Below are positions 1-12,360 of a stretch of 64,000 nt of DNA, piece by piece (positions within the stretch are counted from its first letter, which is position 1; every line of letters begins with the position of its first letter). The DNA comes from Dromiciops gliroides. Lineage: Eukaryota > Chordata > Mammalia > Microbiotheria > Microbiotheriidae. The translations under genes and the position numbers were made by a program. The stretch lies in contig NC_057862.1 in NCBI RefSeq assembly GCF_019393635.1, positions 243,584,941 through 243,648,940 on the forward strand, given 5' to 3'. Below the pieces are notes generated by a model. It worked only from the letters and a program-made list of their open reading frames with translations. It did no database searches and was not told the origin of the DNA.

Positions 1-685
1 TACAAGGATACTAATGGAATCTAGATGCTGTGCCACTTGGCGCATATGTTAAGTATTGATATTGTCTATTGGTACATTTTAGCAAAATGTCATTTCCCTT
101 CTTATTTCTTAAGTATTTTAATTATTGCCATGTCTGAGATCATGATTGCTACCTTTGCCTTTTTTTTACTTCAGCTAAACTATAAAAGATTCTGCTGTAG
201 CCCTTTATTTTAACTATATCTAGTAAATAACAGATTGTTGGATGCTGGATTCTAATCCATTCTGCAATCCTCTTCCATTTTACAAATCAGTTCATCACAT
301 TCACATTCAGAATTATTACTGTTGATTATATATTTCTCTACATCCAGTTCTCTTATACTTACTTTCCTCTTTTTCCCCACCCCCACTTAAAGAGTTTGTT
401 TTGCTTCTGACTAATACATCCCTTAATCTGCCCTCCCTCTTATTCCTCTTTTCCCTTAACCTCTTTCCATTTCCCTGATGCATAAGACAGGTTTCTGTAC
501 CCAACTGGGTTTATGTGTATTCTTCCCTCCTTTGACCAGTTTGGATGGGAATGAAGTTTGAGTATCACCTGATCCCTCCTATCCCTCTCACTACCCCCTC
601 CTTGTATAGATTTCTATCTGCATAACCCATTTATGTGAGATAATTTTCCCCATTCTTCTCCCCTCCTCCTTCCTATTGTATTCCT

Positions 686-837
686 GTCTTTTTTTTTTTT
701 TTTTGGGTGAGGCAATTGGGGTTAAGTGACTTGCTTAGGGTCACACAGCTAGTAAGTGTTAAGTGTCTGAGGTTGAATTTGCGGGTGCTCCTGAATCCAG
801 GGCCTGTACTCTATCCACTGAGCCACCCAGCTGCCCC
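686..837 (-). mobile_element. CORE-SINE (AATTG-tail subfamily)
   Basis: Reverse-complement MIR-type core and tRNA-like head, flanked by a 15-bp target-site duplication TCCTATTGTATTCCT (671-685 and 838-852). Confidence 0.92.
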
Positions 838-1495
838 TCCTATTGTATTCCTATTCCCCACCCTTCCCATTCTTCTCCCTTAATTAACCCTAATGAGTTC
901 TGAAGTGATGTATGTAAAATATCATCTCCTCAAATAAGAATGCAAACTAAACTGTTAAGCTGCCTTCTGTAGTCCCTTATGATTGCTTGTTATATTTACC
1001 TTTTCATACTTCTCTTGACTCCTATGTTTATATGTTAAAATTTTTTCCTTATCTCTGATATTTTCATCATGAATGCTAGGAAGTCCTCTTATTTTCCTTA
1101 AAGGTCCATACTTTCTTCTGTAGCATTATACTCATTTTTGTAGATAGATTATTCTTGGTTTCTAGAATATGATATTCCAATCTCTCTGTTTCTTCATGGT
1201 GATGGCTGCTAAATCTTGTATGATTCTGACTATGGATCCTTGGTACGTGAATTCTTTATTTCTAGATGCTTGCAATATTTTTGTTGTGACCTGAGAACTC
1301 TGGGTTTTGGCTATAAAATTCTTGGGAGTTTTCATTTTGGGGTTTCTTTTAGGAGGTGACTCCTAGTGGATACTTTCAATTCCTACTTTGCCTTCTGGTT
1401 CTAAGATATCTGGATAGTTTCCTTTTATGATTTCTTAAAATATGATTTCTAAACTCTATTTTTGTCCAAAATTATCAGGCAGTGCAATGATTCTT

Positions 1496-1658
1496 TTTTT
1501 TTTTTTTTAAGTGAGGCAACTGGGGTTAAGTGACTTGCCCAGGGTCACACAGCTAGTAAGTGTTAAGTGTCTGAGGCCAGATTTGAACTCAGGTACTCCT
1601 GACTCCAGGGCCCGTGCTCTATCCACTGCGCCATCTAGCTGCCCCCCCCTTTTTTTTT
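1496..1658 (-). mobile_element. CORE-SINE (AATTG-tail type)
   Basis: Poly-T start, core and tRNA-like head. Target-site duplication AATGATTCTT at 1,486-1,495 and 1,659-1,668, within the L1. Confidence 0.9.
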
Positions 1659-1824
1659 AATGATTCTTAAATTAACTCTCTGATCTATGTTCTAAGGTAG
1701 TTGTTTTTCCTATGAGATACTTTACACTTTTTTTGTGGGTATGTATTTTTTTCAATCTTTGACTTTATCATTTCTTGATGCCTCAGGGAGTTATTAGCTT
1801 TCGTTTGGCCAATTCTGATTTTCT

Positions 1825-1973
1825 TTCCTTTTTTGGGGGGAAGGGGGCGGCGGTAATGAAGGTTAAGTGACTTGCCCAGGGTCACACAGTTAGTAAGCAT
1901 CAAGTGACTGACTGGATTTGAACTCAGGTCCTCCTGAATCCAGGGCTGGTGCTTTATCCACTTCTCCACCTGG
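1825..1973 (-). mobile_element. CORE-SINE, diverged
   Basis: Core and B-box region are recognisable. The tail is G-rich and the head is mutated (CTTCTCCACC in place of the A-box complement). Confidence 0.8.
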
Positions 1974-2124
1974 TTTTTAAGGAGTTATTTTCATCAGTAA
2001 AGTTTTGTACCTCTTTTTCTAAACTGTTAATTCTCCTTTATCTTTTTTCCTTAGCTTTTACTTTTCACATTTTTTTCTCTATTGCACTCAACTGTGGTTT
2101 TTTTTTTTTAATTTCTTAATTCTT

Positions 2125-2291
2125 CAAAAAAAATTTTTTTTGTTTTTGTTTTTTTGGCGGGGCAATGAGGGTTAAGTGACTTGCCCAGGGTCACACAGTT
2201 AATAAATGTCAAGTGTCTGAGGTCGGATTTGAACTCAGGTACTCCTGAATCCAGGGCCAGTGCTTTATCCCCTGCGCCACCTAGCTGCCCC
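2125..2291 (-). mobile_element. CORE-SINE (CATTGCC-tail subfamily)
   Basis: A complete copy with target-site duplication CTTAATTCTT (2,115-2,124 and 2,292-2,301). Confidence 0.9.
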
Positions 2292-2334
2292 CTTAATTCT
2301 TTTAAAAAAAAATCTTGTTTTAACTCTTTTAAAG

Positions 2335-3925
2335 AATTCTTGTCAGCAGAGGATTCAGGGAAGATAGTGGAGTAAGACAGGAAATACCATGCTCTCTGAA
2401 ATTCTCCCACAAACATAATCGGAACATTGCCTCAAAGGAATTTTGAGCAGCATAAATAATTAAAAGTTGGGGTAAGGAAATTGTCATCCTAAGACAACTG
2501 GGAAGGATCTTAGGAAAACTGGACCTCCAGGGGCAGAGGCCTGGCCTGACTGAAGTACAAACAGCTCCAGGGAGACTCTTTTGAACCAACAAACAACAAG
2601 CCCTGGGGGGGAAGTGGCAGCTTCAGCTGCAGAAACTTTCACCACAGGACAATGTGGGGGTCAGACAGGAGCAGGGGAAGACTGAAAGACCCTCCCACAG
2701 TCACTGGATACCAAACACAGTCCTAGGCTATGGCTATGGGTGAGGAGTGAGCACAGCCCCAGTGAATGTGGAAGCAGAGAGACAGGGACCCTGATGACTG
2801 TGGGCATGCTTAGGACAGCAGCATCCCTGGCTTTGGTTTTGGTTCCAGAGCAGAAGGGTGAGCTGAACTTCACAGTACCTAAAGGGGAAGAAAGCAAGAG
2901 CATTTGCAATTGCAATTAAGTGGCTAAGGACCTTAGCCTAGGCTCAAGAGTGGAGAGGAGTACAGGAGGTCAGACAGAGCTTAAAAAAATAATCGTATGT
3001 GAAGCCTGAGGCATCATCCCCTATACCTCTAGACTATAACTTGACTATAATAAAAAGCCAATAATAATAACAACAACGGTTGTTGACCATAGATAGCTAC
3101 TATGAGGACAGAGAAGATCTGGATTCATACTCAGAAGATAGTGACACTAAAAAAACAAAACAAAACATTCCTACTTCAAAGAAAAACATCAAATGGTCAC
3201 AAGCCCAAAGAATTCTTGGAAGAGCTTAAAAAGGACTTTAAAAAATCAAAATGAGAGAGATTGAGGAAAAATTATGGGGAAAAAACCCAAGAACAATCCA
3301 AGAAAATCAAGAAAATTATGAAAAGAAAGTGAACCAATTAGAAAAAGAGATACAAAAACATAAGAAAATAATTCCTTAAAAACTAGAATTGGGCAAGGAG
3401 AAGCCAATGATATTATAAGAAACCAAGAAATGATAAAAGAAAATCAAAAGAATGAAAAAATAGAAGAGAATGTGAAACATCTCATTAGAAAAATAACGCT
3501 CCAAAGAACAGATTGAGAAGAGACAATATAAGAATTGTTGGACTACTTAAAAGTTATGACAAAAAACGTCTAGATATGACATTACAAGAAATTATTAAGA
3601 AAAATTGCCCATAAGTACTAGAAGAAGAGGGTAAAACTGAAATTGTGGGGGGATATAGGGGGAAAATCAGTCACCACCTAAAAGAGATCCCAAGAAGAAA
3701 ACTTACAGGAATATTATAGCCAAGTTTTAAAGCTCCCAGAAGGAGAGAATGCTACAAGCAACAAGGAAAAAAAAAAACAATTTAAGTACTGTGGAGCTAC
3801 AATCAGGATAACACAAGATCTAGCAGCTTCAACATTAAAAAAACTGAGGGGCTTTGAATATTTTTATTTCATAGAGCAAAGGAGCTGGGCTTATAAGCAA
3901 GAATAACTTACCCAGCTAAGCCCTA
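2335..3925 (+). mobile_element. L1 5' UTR and ORF1 remnant, sense
   Basis: It begins with an L1 leader-like GAAGATAGTGGAGTAAGA and runs through a non-coding leader into lysine/glutamate-rich coiled-coil coding sequence (about 3,100-3,550) of L1 ORF1, ending near an ORF1 C-terminal ACCCAGCTAAG. The frames are broken. Confidence 0.7.
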
Positions 3926-3949
3926 TGGGGCCCACCAGAACATTTCTAA

Positions 3950-4890
3950 TCCCTCCTCTAGTGCCCTTTGAATTCTAAAGCCCTTTGAAAATTGGAACAA
4001 AGCTACCATGTCCCCCATGAGTCTTCTCTCTCCAGGCTAAATACCCTAGGTTCTTTTAGCAGCTTCATTTGGTATATTCATGGAACTTCGTCATTCTGAC
4101 TGCACTCCTATGGATAATTTCTGGCTTATCAATGTCCTTAAACTGTGGTGCTGCAGTGAAAGTATGATGAAGGCAAATATATACTTCGGGGTTCTCAGAA
4201 GTTATGCCTCTCTTAATGGAACCCAAGATTATATCAACTTTTTGATTCTCACATCATACTGCTGATTTGTATTCAGACTTTAGATTGTGCTGAAATTCCT
4301 ATTGTTCTGAGCAATTGTTGTCCAATTGTATCTTCATCACCTTGTACTTGTGAGATTATAAGACTTTTTCCCCTTACATTTAGCTTTATTGATTTTATTA
4401 GATTCATTCCATTGTTCTAGCCTGTCGAAATCTTTGGATCTTGACTCTGTCATTCGGTATGTGAGCGGTCTCTCACAGCTTGCTGCTCCCTACAAATCTG
4501 ATGAGAATGTCATCTGTTTTTTTTTTTTTAATCAAAATAACTGGTAAAAATGTTAAATGGCACAGGACCAAACACAGATCTCTAGGGCACTTCATTGGAC
4601 ACCTCTTGCCAAGATGATACTGAACTACTAGTAACTACTTTTTGAGTTCAGCCACCTAACCAGTTCCAAATATATCTAACTGTATTATTGTCTAGACCAT
4701 ATTAGTATGAGATAAAGCTTCAGAAGCTTTGCTAAAAATTAGGTACCCTAAACCCACAGCATTCATTTAATCTAGTAAGCCTCTGTAAATTAGATGCTTT
4801 TCTAGCAAATTCAGGACATGTTTCAGATGATGCTTGACCAGATAATTGACTAAAATCGTGAAAATGAGTAGTCACCTCAATAAGCTGAAG
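3950..4890 (-). mobile_element. L3/CR1-type LINE 3' remnant
   Basis: On the plus strand it shows the reverse complement of CR1/L3 hallmarks: CTCTCTCCAGGCTAAATACC, then TATCAATGTCCTTAAACTGTGG, then a CTAGGGCACTTCATTGGACA stretch and TCTAGACCATATTAG. The order matches CR1-clade 3' ORF2 sequence. It is old and frameshifted. Confidence 0.7.
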
Positions 4891-5549
4891 AAAACCATTG
4901 CAGGACCAGAGCAAAAGTGGAATAAAGAGAATGGGAAACAAGATGCTTGGTGAATAAATAAATAAATGTATATATTATGGATGTATTTGCGACTAACTAC
5001 TGTGTAGGGACTCTTTTTGGAAAGTCAAGGTTTTATCACCATCTATAGTAGTTTCTGTATGTCTGTTTTTAAGAAATATAATAGTTTTTTCAACTATTAG
5101 TAGACCCTTCATGTGAAGTAAAGCACATAGAGTCTATGGTCTGTCACCAGGAGTTTGCTAGTAAAGGATTAATAACTAGCTCTGAGGGGGGGAAAAGTGA
5201 AACATTTTAAAGTTATTTGCATTTTAAATCGAGACAATCGAGGAAACAATAAATCAAGTCCTGATTTATACTGTTTTCCCACTTCCTAAGTGCTCACAAA
5301 GTTTAACAATTGGCTCTCAAATATGGCCTGGCTCCAGAAAACCTCTCTTTGTCATTCTTAGGAATATAGTAATACCAATTAAATGATGTTTCAATCATAT
5401 TTTTAAAGAAGACAAAAATCTTGAGCAAATGTAAAGTTTTAAATGCACAAAGTTGAAGCTAAACTCTGGTATCCTTTATGAGGTGTGAAGTTATCTGCTC
5501 AAAATTGGTGGAATAGAGAGTGGGCTGGCCATTAACTAGCCAAGGGATC

Positions 5550-7900
5550 AACAAATTAATAAATATTTGTTAAGCACCTAGGATGTGCTAGGTATGGTAA
5601 ATACAAAAAGAGGAAAAGAGAGTACCTGCCCTCAAGAAGCTTACAATCTAATGGGGGAGACAACATGCAAACAAATATATACCCAAAAAAACCTAAATAC
5701 AGATTAAATGGGAAATAACAGAGGGAAAGCACTAAAATTAAGAGGACTCCTGTAGAAGGTGGGATTTTAATCGCAAATTAAAGAAAACCAGGGAGAGGTC
5801 AGTCATCAGATCTCATTGGGGGGAAGAGTGTCCCAAGCATGAGCTGAGACAATAGTGTCTTGTTCTTGGAACAGCCAGGAGGCCCAGTGTCACTGGATCA
5901 AAGAGTACATGTTGGAGAATAAGTGTAAGAAGACTAAAAAGGTGGGAGGGGATGGGTTAGGAAGGGTTAAGCTGACTTGCCCAAGGTCACACAGCTGGTA
6001 AGTATCAAGTGTCTGAGGCTGGATTTTGAACTCAGGTCCTCCTGAATCCAGGGCTGGTATTTTATCACTAGGAAGGGCTTTGAATACCAAATAGAACATT
6101 TTGTTATTTGATCCTGAAGCCAACAGTGAGTCACTGGAGTTTACTGAATAGGGGAAGGAAGTAACATGATTGGACCTGTGATTTAGGAAAATCACTTTAC
6201 TGGCTGAATGGAAGATAGAATAGAGTGGGGAGAAACTGGAGGCAGGCTATTGCAATAACCCAGGCATGATGTGATGAAGGCTTATACTAGAATGATGAGT
6301 GTCAGAGGAGAGAAGGGCGAATATTCAAGAGATGTTACAAAGATGAAATCAATAGGCCTTTGGCAACAGCTTGGATATAGGGAGTGAGAAATAGTGATGG
6401 GTCAAGGATGATTCTTACGTTGTGAGCCTGAGGGACTGGGAGATGGTGTTGCTTCCTACAGTAATAGGGAACTTAGGAGGGGGTAGGATATAGGGGAAAG
6501 ATAATGAATTCAATTTTGGACGTTCTGAGTTTAAGATGTCTAAAAGGCAACAAGATGGGAGACTGGAGGTCAGCACAAAGTTTGGGACAAGAAAGGTAGA
6601 TTTGAGAATCATCAGCATAGAGATGGCAATTAAATCCATGAGAGCTGATGACATCACCAAGTGAGATAGTATAGAGGGAGAAGATGACCCATGACAGAAT
6701 CCTGAAAGACATGTACAGTTAAAGGGCATCATCTGGAAGAGGACCCAGCAGAGACAGAAAAGTAGTAGTCAAATAGCTAGGATGAGAACCTGGAGAGAGT
6801 GGTGTCCCAAAAACCTAGAAAGAAGAGAGTACTACAAAGGAGAAAATGATCATGAGGTCAAAGAGAATGAGGATAGAGAAAAGGTAACTAAGAGATCATT
6901 AGAAAGGCTGGAGAGAGCAGTTTTAGTGAAATGATAAGGTCAGAAGCCAGATTGTAAAGAGAGAAAGTGGAGGCACCTATTATAGATGGTCTTTTTGAGG
7001 AGTTTAGCTACAAAAAAGCAGAATAGGTATAGGATGATAATGGGTATGGAAGGATCAAGTGAAGGGTTTTTTTTCCAGATAGGGGAGACACAGGCATATT
7101 TGTAGATAGGAGGGAATGAGTCAGTAGACAGAGAGACTGAAAATAAGTGATAAGAGTGAGGATGACAGAGAGGGTATTCTACTGGAGAAAATGAGATGGA
7201 ATGGAGGTCACTTAAACAAGTAGAGTTGTTAGCACTGGTAAGGGGGAAAGCTATTTCTTTATGTGAGACAGGTAAAGGAAGAGAAAGTGGCAGAAAGCAT
7301 CTGAGTGATACATGAGGAAGAGGAGAGAAGAGCGAGCTCACAGAGAATGGCCTCATTTTTTTCTGTAAAATCTGAGCAAGGTTCTCAGCTGAGAAAGTAG
7401 TGAGAGGGGGAGTTATGTGAGGTTTGAGGAGGGATGTAAAGGTTTGGAGGAACCACATGTGTAGGAGTGAAGGTGAGGAATGGTGGGAGTGATTTAATGC
7501 TGAAGCTTGACTGGCAAAATAATGGGGGGGTAAGGATTCAAGAGAGGAAGACAGTGTAGAGTGGAAGCAACACCCCGGGTGGCCCTTTAAAAATGAAGAT
7601 ATTCCCTAAAGAGCAGTTAAGGATAGAGGAAATTCTAAGGAATGTGAACACTGGAACCCAGTACTTACTTAATTTCTTGCCTGGGGAAGAGAGGACAAGG
7701 ATCAGTGAGATTTCTCTCTTTCCACCCACCATCAGTTATGGCACTTTTCACTAGAGCTAGTTGCCCAGTAGAAGACACTGTATTCCAGCAGACAGTAGGC
7801 CTAAGAATCAGGGTGAGAAATAAGGAATACGACCCCTGTGAGTAGAGAAGAAAGCCCTGGCTGTTGGGAGTTAAGATGTAGAAAGAAACAAGCCCAAGTA
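5550..7900 (-). mobile_element. Long L2/CR1-clade LINE ORF2 remnant with YADD motif
   Basis: On the minus strand a degraded reverse transcriptase is readable for about 2 kb. An FSLYTISLGD segment precedes LYADDSQIYL, whose catalytic YADD is encoded at 6,608-6,619, and diverged thumb and 3' sequence follow to about 5,550. The 3' end reads as the TTGTTAAGCACCTAGGATGT consensus found at several other places in the window. A SINE-like insertion lies at 5,940-6,068. It is not a functional gene. Confidence 0.75.
5940..6068 (-). mobile_element. CORE-SINE, degraded
   Basis: GGTTAAGCTGACTTGCCC core through the GAACTCAGGTCC B-box complement. The head is lost. Confidence 0.75.
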
Positions 7901-7903
7901 GTT

Positions 7904-7976
7904 TAGTAGAGAGATTTGTCCAACAGAGATGCTGCACCCAAGAACAACAGGATGATGTCATCACAAGGAAAAAAGA
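7904..7976 (-). mobile_element. Fragment of LINE-tailed SINE (72-bp block)
   Basis: About 72 bp starting TAGTAGAGAGATTTGTCCAA is nearly repeated at 10,162-10,235, inside the larger element there. Confidence 0.65.
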
Positions 7977-8143
7977 TATTGAACTCCTATAGTGTAGGAT
8001 GTGTAAGCTGCCCATGGCCATGTGTGTTCCTTACACATGTGCCCAATTGTGTGCATGTCTTTTCCATTAATACCGTGCATAGTCGTGAAACAGTAAACCT
8101 GAGATTTGCAAGGGAACATTTTGTTAATACTGTCATTGCTTTA

Positions 8144-8315
8144 GGGGCAGCTAGGTGGCGCAGTGGATAGAGTACTGGCCCTGGAGTCAGGAGTACCTGA
8201 GTTCAAATCCAGCCTCACACACTTAACACTTACTAGCTGTGTGACCCTGGGCAAGTCACTTAACCCCAATTACCTCACTTAAAAAAAAGAAAGAAAGAAA
8301 AAAGAAAACTATCTC
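8144..8315 (+). mobile_element. CORE-SINE (AATTG-tail type), full length
   Basis: GGGGCAGCTAGGTGGCGCAG head, GAGTTCAAATCC B box, core and A-rich (AAAG) tail. Confidence 0.92.
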
Positions 8316-8529
8316 TCATGTAATTAGAAAATAATAAAATACTTAAAAAAAATACTGTCGTTTTGAGCTAATTTTGTGTACTGGCTTCTTATTAAAAGTA
8401 AGCACAATGGTTAGGGAAATGGATGCTATAAGACAATATTTTACAAGTTCATATCCGCAGAGTACTTTGAACTTTAGGTAGTGACCCCCAAACCTCAAGA
8501 ATCCCAATCTATGAATGCAGATTGAGGCT

Positions 8530-9215
8530 GCAGTTTTGGAGACTAATTCTAGGGGTTTATACCACCTTGGCCTTTCCTCACTTCAAAAATCTTCAATGGT
8601 TTCCCATTGCTTACAGGATCATATCCAAGCTCCTGTACCTGACAGCTCAGGAGTGTCTACAATCTTGTTTCCACCAGCCTTTCCAACACTAGCTCACTTA
8701 TAATTCCTCTAAACAAATTAATTTCTTCTCCAGTCGAAATAGGTGACAGTAGTATGTCATATACACTGGTGCCTTTCTTCATGCTATTCTTCCTACCCTG
8801 GAATGCCCTCCCCACTCCTCTGCCCTTATGTAAGTTCTAGCCTTCCTTTTGAGGTCCAACTTTCAGGACCCATCTTCTTTCATTGTATCATCCTTTACAA
8901 CCCCAGTTCTAGAAGATTAGAAGGGACCTCAGGGGTCATTCTAGTTATTTCCCTGACATTTTCCTACTTTTTTATTCATTCTTCCCCACCCAACTCCCTG
9001 TTTTCCTCCCCCCAACAGTAATCAAATCAACACTACCATTCCTTTCCAGATTAAAATACCCCTTCATGGCCACCAGTCCCCTATAAATTCTGTCTTTCAT
9101 ACTGGAATGTAAGTTCCTTAAGGGCAAGGATTATCTTGCTTATTGTATTTATATTTCCAGCATTTAGCATAGTACATGACATTTTGTAAATGCTTAATAA
9201 AGGCTTTTTTCATCT
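8530..9215 (+). mobile_element. L2 3' end, sense
   Basis: CTTCAATGGTTTCCCATTGC and CCTGGAATGCCCTCCCC, then ATGTAAGTTCCTTAAGGGCA and ATGCTTAATAAAGGC follow the usual order of the mammalian L2 3' region. Confidence 0.75.
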
Positions 9216-9229
9216 ACCTAGTTTAATAT

Positions 9230-9345
9230 CTTATTTTATAAATATAGAAAACTAGATTTAAAGTAACTGAGTTGCTTATAATTATACAACTAATTTAGCA
9301 GCTAGAAGTAGGAGCCAGATCTCTTGACGTTTAGTCCAATATTTG
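9230..9345 (-). mobile_element. MIR remnant
   Basis: Reverse MIR core pattern (AAGTAACTGAGTTGCTTATAA, then the AGGAGCCAGATCTC region). Old. Confidence 0.5.
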
Positions 9346-9904
9346 TTCTACGTCACATTGCCTTATGTCTCTGAGTCATATGCTACTTACTCTCTGCAAT
9401 ACTCATGGCCCTTGGAAAAAATATATTTAAGACATTATAAATTGGAAAAGTTTATGATTGCTTATTTTTATGACTACTATTATTATTCTCTGGAGCTGCA
9501 ATTTTCTCCCATGAGAGGGGAGGGTAAGTTGGTCTCTGGAGTTCCTTTCAGTTGACCAGTACATAGGCTTGCTATTGCAAATTATTATATAAAGTTCTAT
9601 GGTTTTTATATTTGCCTTTATGGCGTTATTGTTCACATCTGGGATACAATGCCAAATCCCTGGTCAAGAATACAACTCCCAAAGATAATTATTGAATTAT
9701 CCAAAATGAGAAAGTCTACCTTGGGTGAGATTGAATTCTCCTTTCACTAGAGGTTTTTAGCCAAAGGCTGGATGATCACTAGCCAGGTACATTTTAGTAG
9801 GGATTCTTGTTCTGGCACTGGGTTCAATAATCTTTATGCAAATGACCCCCAAATCTATATATCTAACCTATATCTCTCCCCTGAACTCTAGTATTAAACT
9901 ATTG

Positions 9905-10390
9905 TTGTTGTTCATCCTTTATTTTCAAAGAGGACCAAAGATATTAAGGGGTGATGCCTTGACATGCAAGTGAACTGGATTTAAGTGAGGCAGAGTTGCA
10001 CAAAGTTGCTGGCCTTATTCTCTCTTTCAGATTCATCAAAGTCCAGCTCTAAGCTAGACCAAGCTCTAAGCATTCCGCAGTGCTTGCTTCAGTTGCCTTC
10101 ATGGCCATCATAACAAATGGTTCTTATCTACTCAATCCAGTGGAGAAGTCTTCACATGCTTGAGTAGAGAGATTTGTCCAACAGAAATGGTGCACCCAAG
10201 AACAACTGGATGATGTCATCACAAGAAGAAAAAAGAAATCAAAAAGAAAAAATCCTCCTAAGTCACTATTGGGTTTGGGCCTGTTGGTTACCCTCAACCT
10301 GGTTTACAGCTTGTCTGCTGAGACAGTTTTACTGGAGTATGGCTTCTGAGCATGCTACAGCTTCTTGGAGCCACAGGTGAGAGTTGGGTG
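9905..10390 (-). mobile_element. SINE-like element with non-L1 LINE tail, antisense
   Basis: Starts on plus with TTGTTGTTGTTCATCC and AAAGAGGACCAAAG, continues with CATGCAAGTGAACTGGATTT and ends near TCTTGGAGCCACAGG. The same order in reverse complement occurs at 59,640-60,095. Its 3' end (TCCTCTT..AATAAAGGACAACAAC form) is shared with the LINE ending at 11,430. Confidence 0.65.
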
Positions 10391-10439
10391 ACAGATGGAC
10401 AACAAATGTGGATGAGCGGCCCTGAAAAGGGGTGGACAA

Positions 10440-10645
10440 GCCCTCACACTAGAGGTGCTATTCCTCCCTGAACACCTCATATACTGCACATATCATCTCT
10501 ATGTGCCAAAGCTATCTCAAACTCACCATATTCAAAACTGGACTTGTATTTCCTCCCTACATCTCCATTTTTGTTATGGCACTACCATAGTTCCAGTCAG
10601 AGGCTCCCAACCATGAAATCATCCTTGAATCTTCCCTCTCCCTCA
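10440..10645 (+). mobile_element. L2-like fragment, sense
   Basis: CCAAAGCTATCTCAAACTCA, then TTCAAAACTGGACTTG and GAATCTTCCCTCTCCCTCAG resemble L2 ORF2/3' sequence. Confidence 0.45.
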
Positions 10646-11430
10646 GATCACTTACCTTGGCACTATACTTTCCAGGGATGTACACACTGATGATGAGGTT
10701 GGCATACTCATTGCCAAAACTAGCTCGGTATTTGGAAGGCTCCAAAGGCAAGTGTGGAAGAGAAGAGGGAATAGAGTGACTACCAAACTAAAGGTCTACA
10801 GAGCTGTTGTACTGACTTCACTGCTGTATGCCTACGAAACCTGGACAGTCTACCAGTGCCATGCCAGGAAACGGAATAGCTTCCATTTGAATTAGGAAGA
10901 TTCTGCAGATCACCTAGTGGAATGAGGTACCTGACAGTGAGGTCCTTTCTTGAGCTAAAATGTCAAGTGTTCAAACTCTACTGCAGAGAGTGCAACTCCA
11001 ATAGGCTAGCTGGAATGCCAAACTTATGTTTGCCTGAAAGACTATTTTAGAGAGAACTCACACAAGGCAAGTACTCAGGTGAAGGCCAGAAGAAGAGATA
11101 CAAAGACACTCTCAAGGGCTCTGAAGAACTTAGGAATTGACTGCATGACATGGGCAACAATGGTACAGGACTGCCCACTGTGGCATGCCCTCATCCGAGA
11201 AGGTGCTATGATCTATGAGCAAAACATAATTGAAGTAGCTAAAAAGAAACGTGAGATGAGCAAATTTAGAGAACCCACCCCAAATGTTCACATGGACTAT
11301 TTGTGCCCAATCTGTGGTAGAGCCTTCTGAGTTCATATTGGTCATATCAGCCACAGTGTAACTTGACTCTAACATAGTGATATCATTTTGGTCCTCTTCA
11401 AGAATAAAGGACAACAACCAACCAAGCATT
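10645..11430 (+). mobile_element. LINE ORF2 C-terminal remnant with zinc-finger-like end
   Basis: Frameshifted reverse-transcriptase C-terminus. A VYRAVVLTSLLYAYETWTV block (about 10,790-10,850) precedes ALKNLGIDCMTW and, at 11,300-11,330, CPICGRAF, followed by an HIGHISH-like segment in another frame. This C-terminal plan (RYKDTL.., W.., CP.CGR.F..H) belongs to a widespread non-LTR retrotransposon group that is neither L1 nor L2. RTE or R4/Dong assignment is open. It ends in ACAACAACC-type repeats at 11,410-11,430. The 83-residue open frame at 11,079-11,330 is part of it, not a host gene. Confidence 0.7.
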
Positions 11431-11434
11431 TTAT

Positions 11435-12360
11435 CTAATCAGTTCTGGTTAATTCTATCTCCACATCTTTTATCTGTTCCCTTATCTTCACTCAGACAAC
11501 CTAGATTCTAGTTTTACCTCTCACTTGGATCATTGTATTATTCTTCCTACCTCCACTCTGTTCCTTTTTCAATTTATTTTCCATATTGCTGTCATCAATT
11601 TATTAATTGAGTACAGATATGACCATGTCACCACCAACTAAAAAATCTTTAGTGGCTTTTTATAAACACAGAAATCTGATCTATTTACTGGCTCCCAACT
11701 GCTTTCTAGGCTTACTGTACACTACTCTTATCACTGTACATTCCAATGAAACTGGACTACTTACCAATCCCCATATATGACATTACAATATTGCATTATC
11801 TCTTTATCACGAGAAGACTCCTCTCTCTGACCACAATGCAGTTCCTCCCCACCTGTCTTATAAAATCCCTGGTTTCCTTAAATGCATAGTTCAGGTATCA
11901 CCACCTACACAGACCTTTCAGGATGTCCCCAGTAATTAGAACTCTTTCTTGAAATTACTTTATATTTATTTATTTACCTGTGCATCTTGTGCACATGTTG
12001 AAACCCTCAACCCTACCCTCTGGTACAATGTAACCTGTTTAAAAACAGGAACTATTTTGCTTCTGTAGCCTCACTGCACACAATAGGCACTTAATATTTA
12101 CTGTTCTTTCCAAACCCATCTCTCTTCCTAACTTTTCTATATCTGTTGAGGATATTACTGCCCTTTGCGGTTCCCGAGGTTTATAACCTAGGGCCTGTAC
12201 TTAACTCCTTATTCTCTTCTATTCCCCTACTCCCTATGTCATTTCTCTGCTCAAGAAGTTTCCATGGCTCATAATTGCCCTAAGATCAAATACAAAATTC
12301 CCAATTGGTTTTTGTAACTCTTCCAAACCTGCCTCCAACTTACCTTTCCAAGGGTGATTA
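11435..12360 (+). mobile_element. L2 3' fragments, sense
   Basis: Two successive L2-like blocks. The first has TAGTGGCTTTTTATAAACAC, CTTATAAAATCCCTGG and CACAATAGGCACTTAATA, and the second restarts near 12,160. Confidence 0.55.

Larger units (their letters stand above)
1..1985 (-). mobile_element. L1 fragment, antisense: ORF2 5' end, inter-ORF spacer and ORF1 region
   Basis: Read on the minus strand, the order is ORF1-like sequence (about 1,985-1,000), a purine-rich spacer (about 990-370, pyrimidine-rich on plus) and ORF2 N-terminal sequence (370-1). The same succession recurs at 32.8-34.2 kb, and the ORF1 part at 57.7-58.6 kb. Three SINEs interrupt it. The frames are decayed. Confidence 0.7.

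Noticed and set aside
8144-8220. tRNA gene suggested by A-box/B-box-like sequences
   Set aside because: The tRNA-like head belongs to the SINE, lacks a proper anticodon arm and acceptor pairing, and is fused to the MIR core.
11079-11330. 83-residue frame with a CPICGRAF motif as a possible small zinc-finger gene
   Set aside because: It continues upstream and downstream, in other frames, as LINE ORF2 C-terminal sequence.
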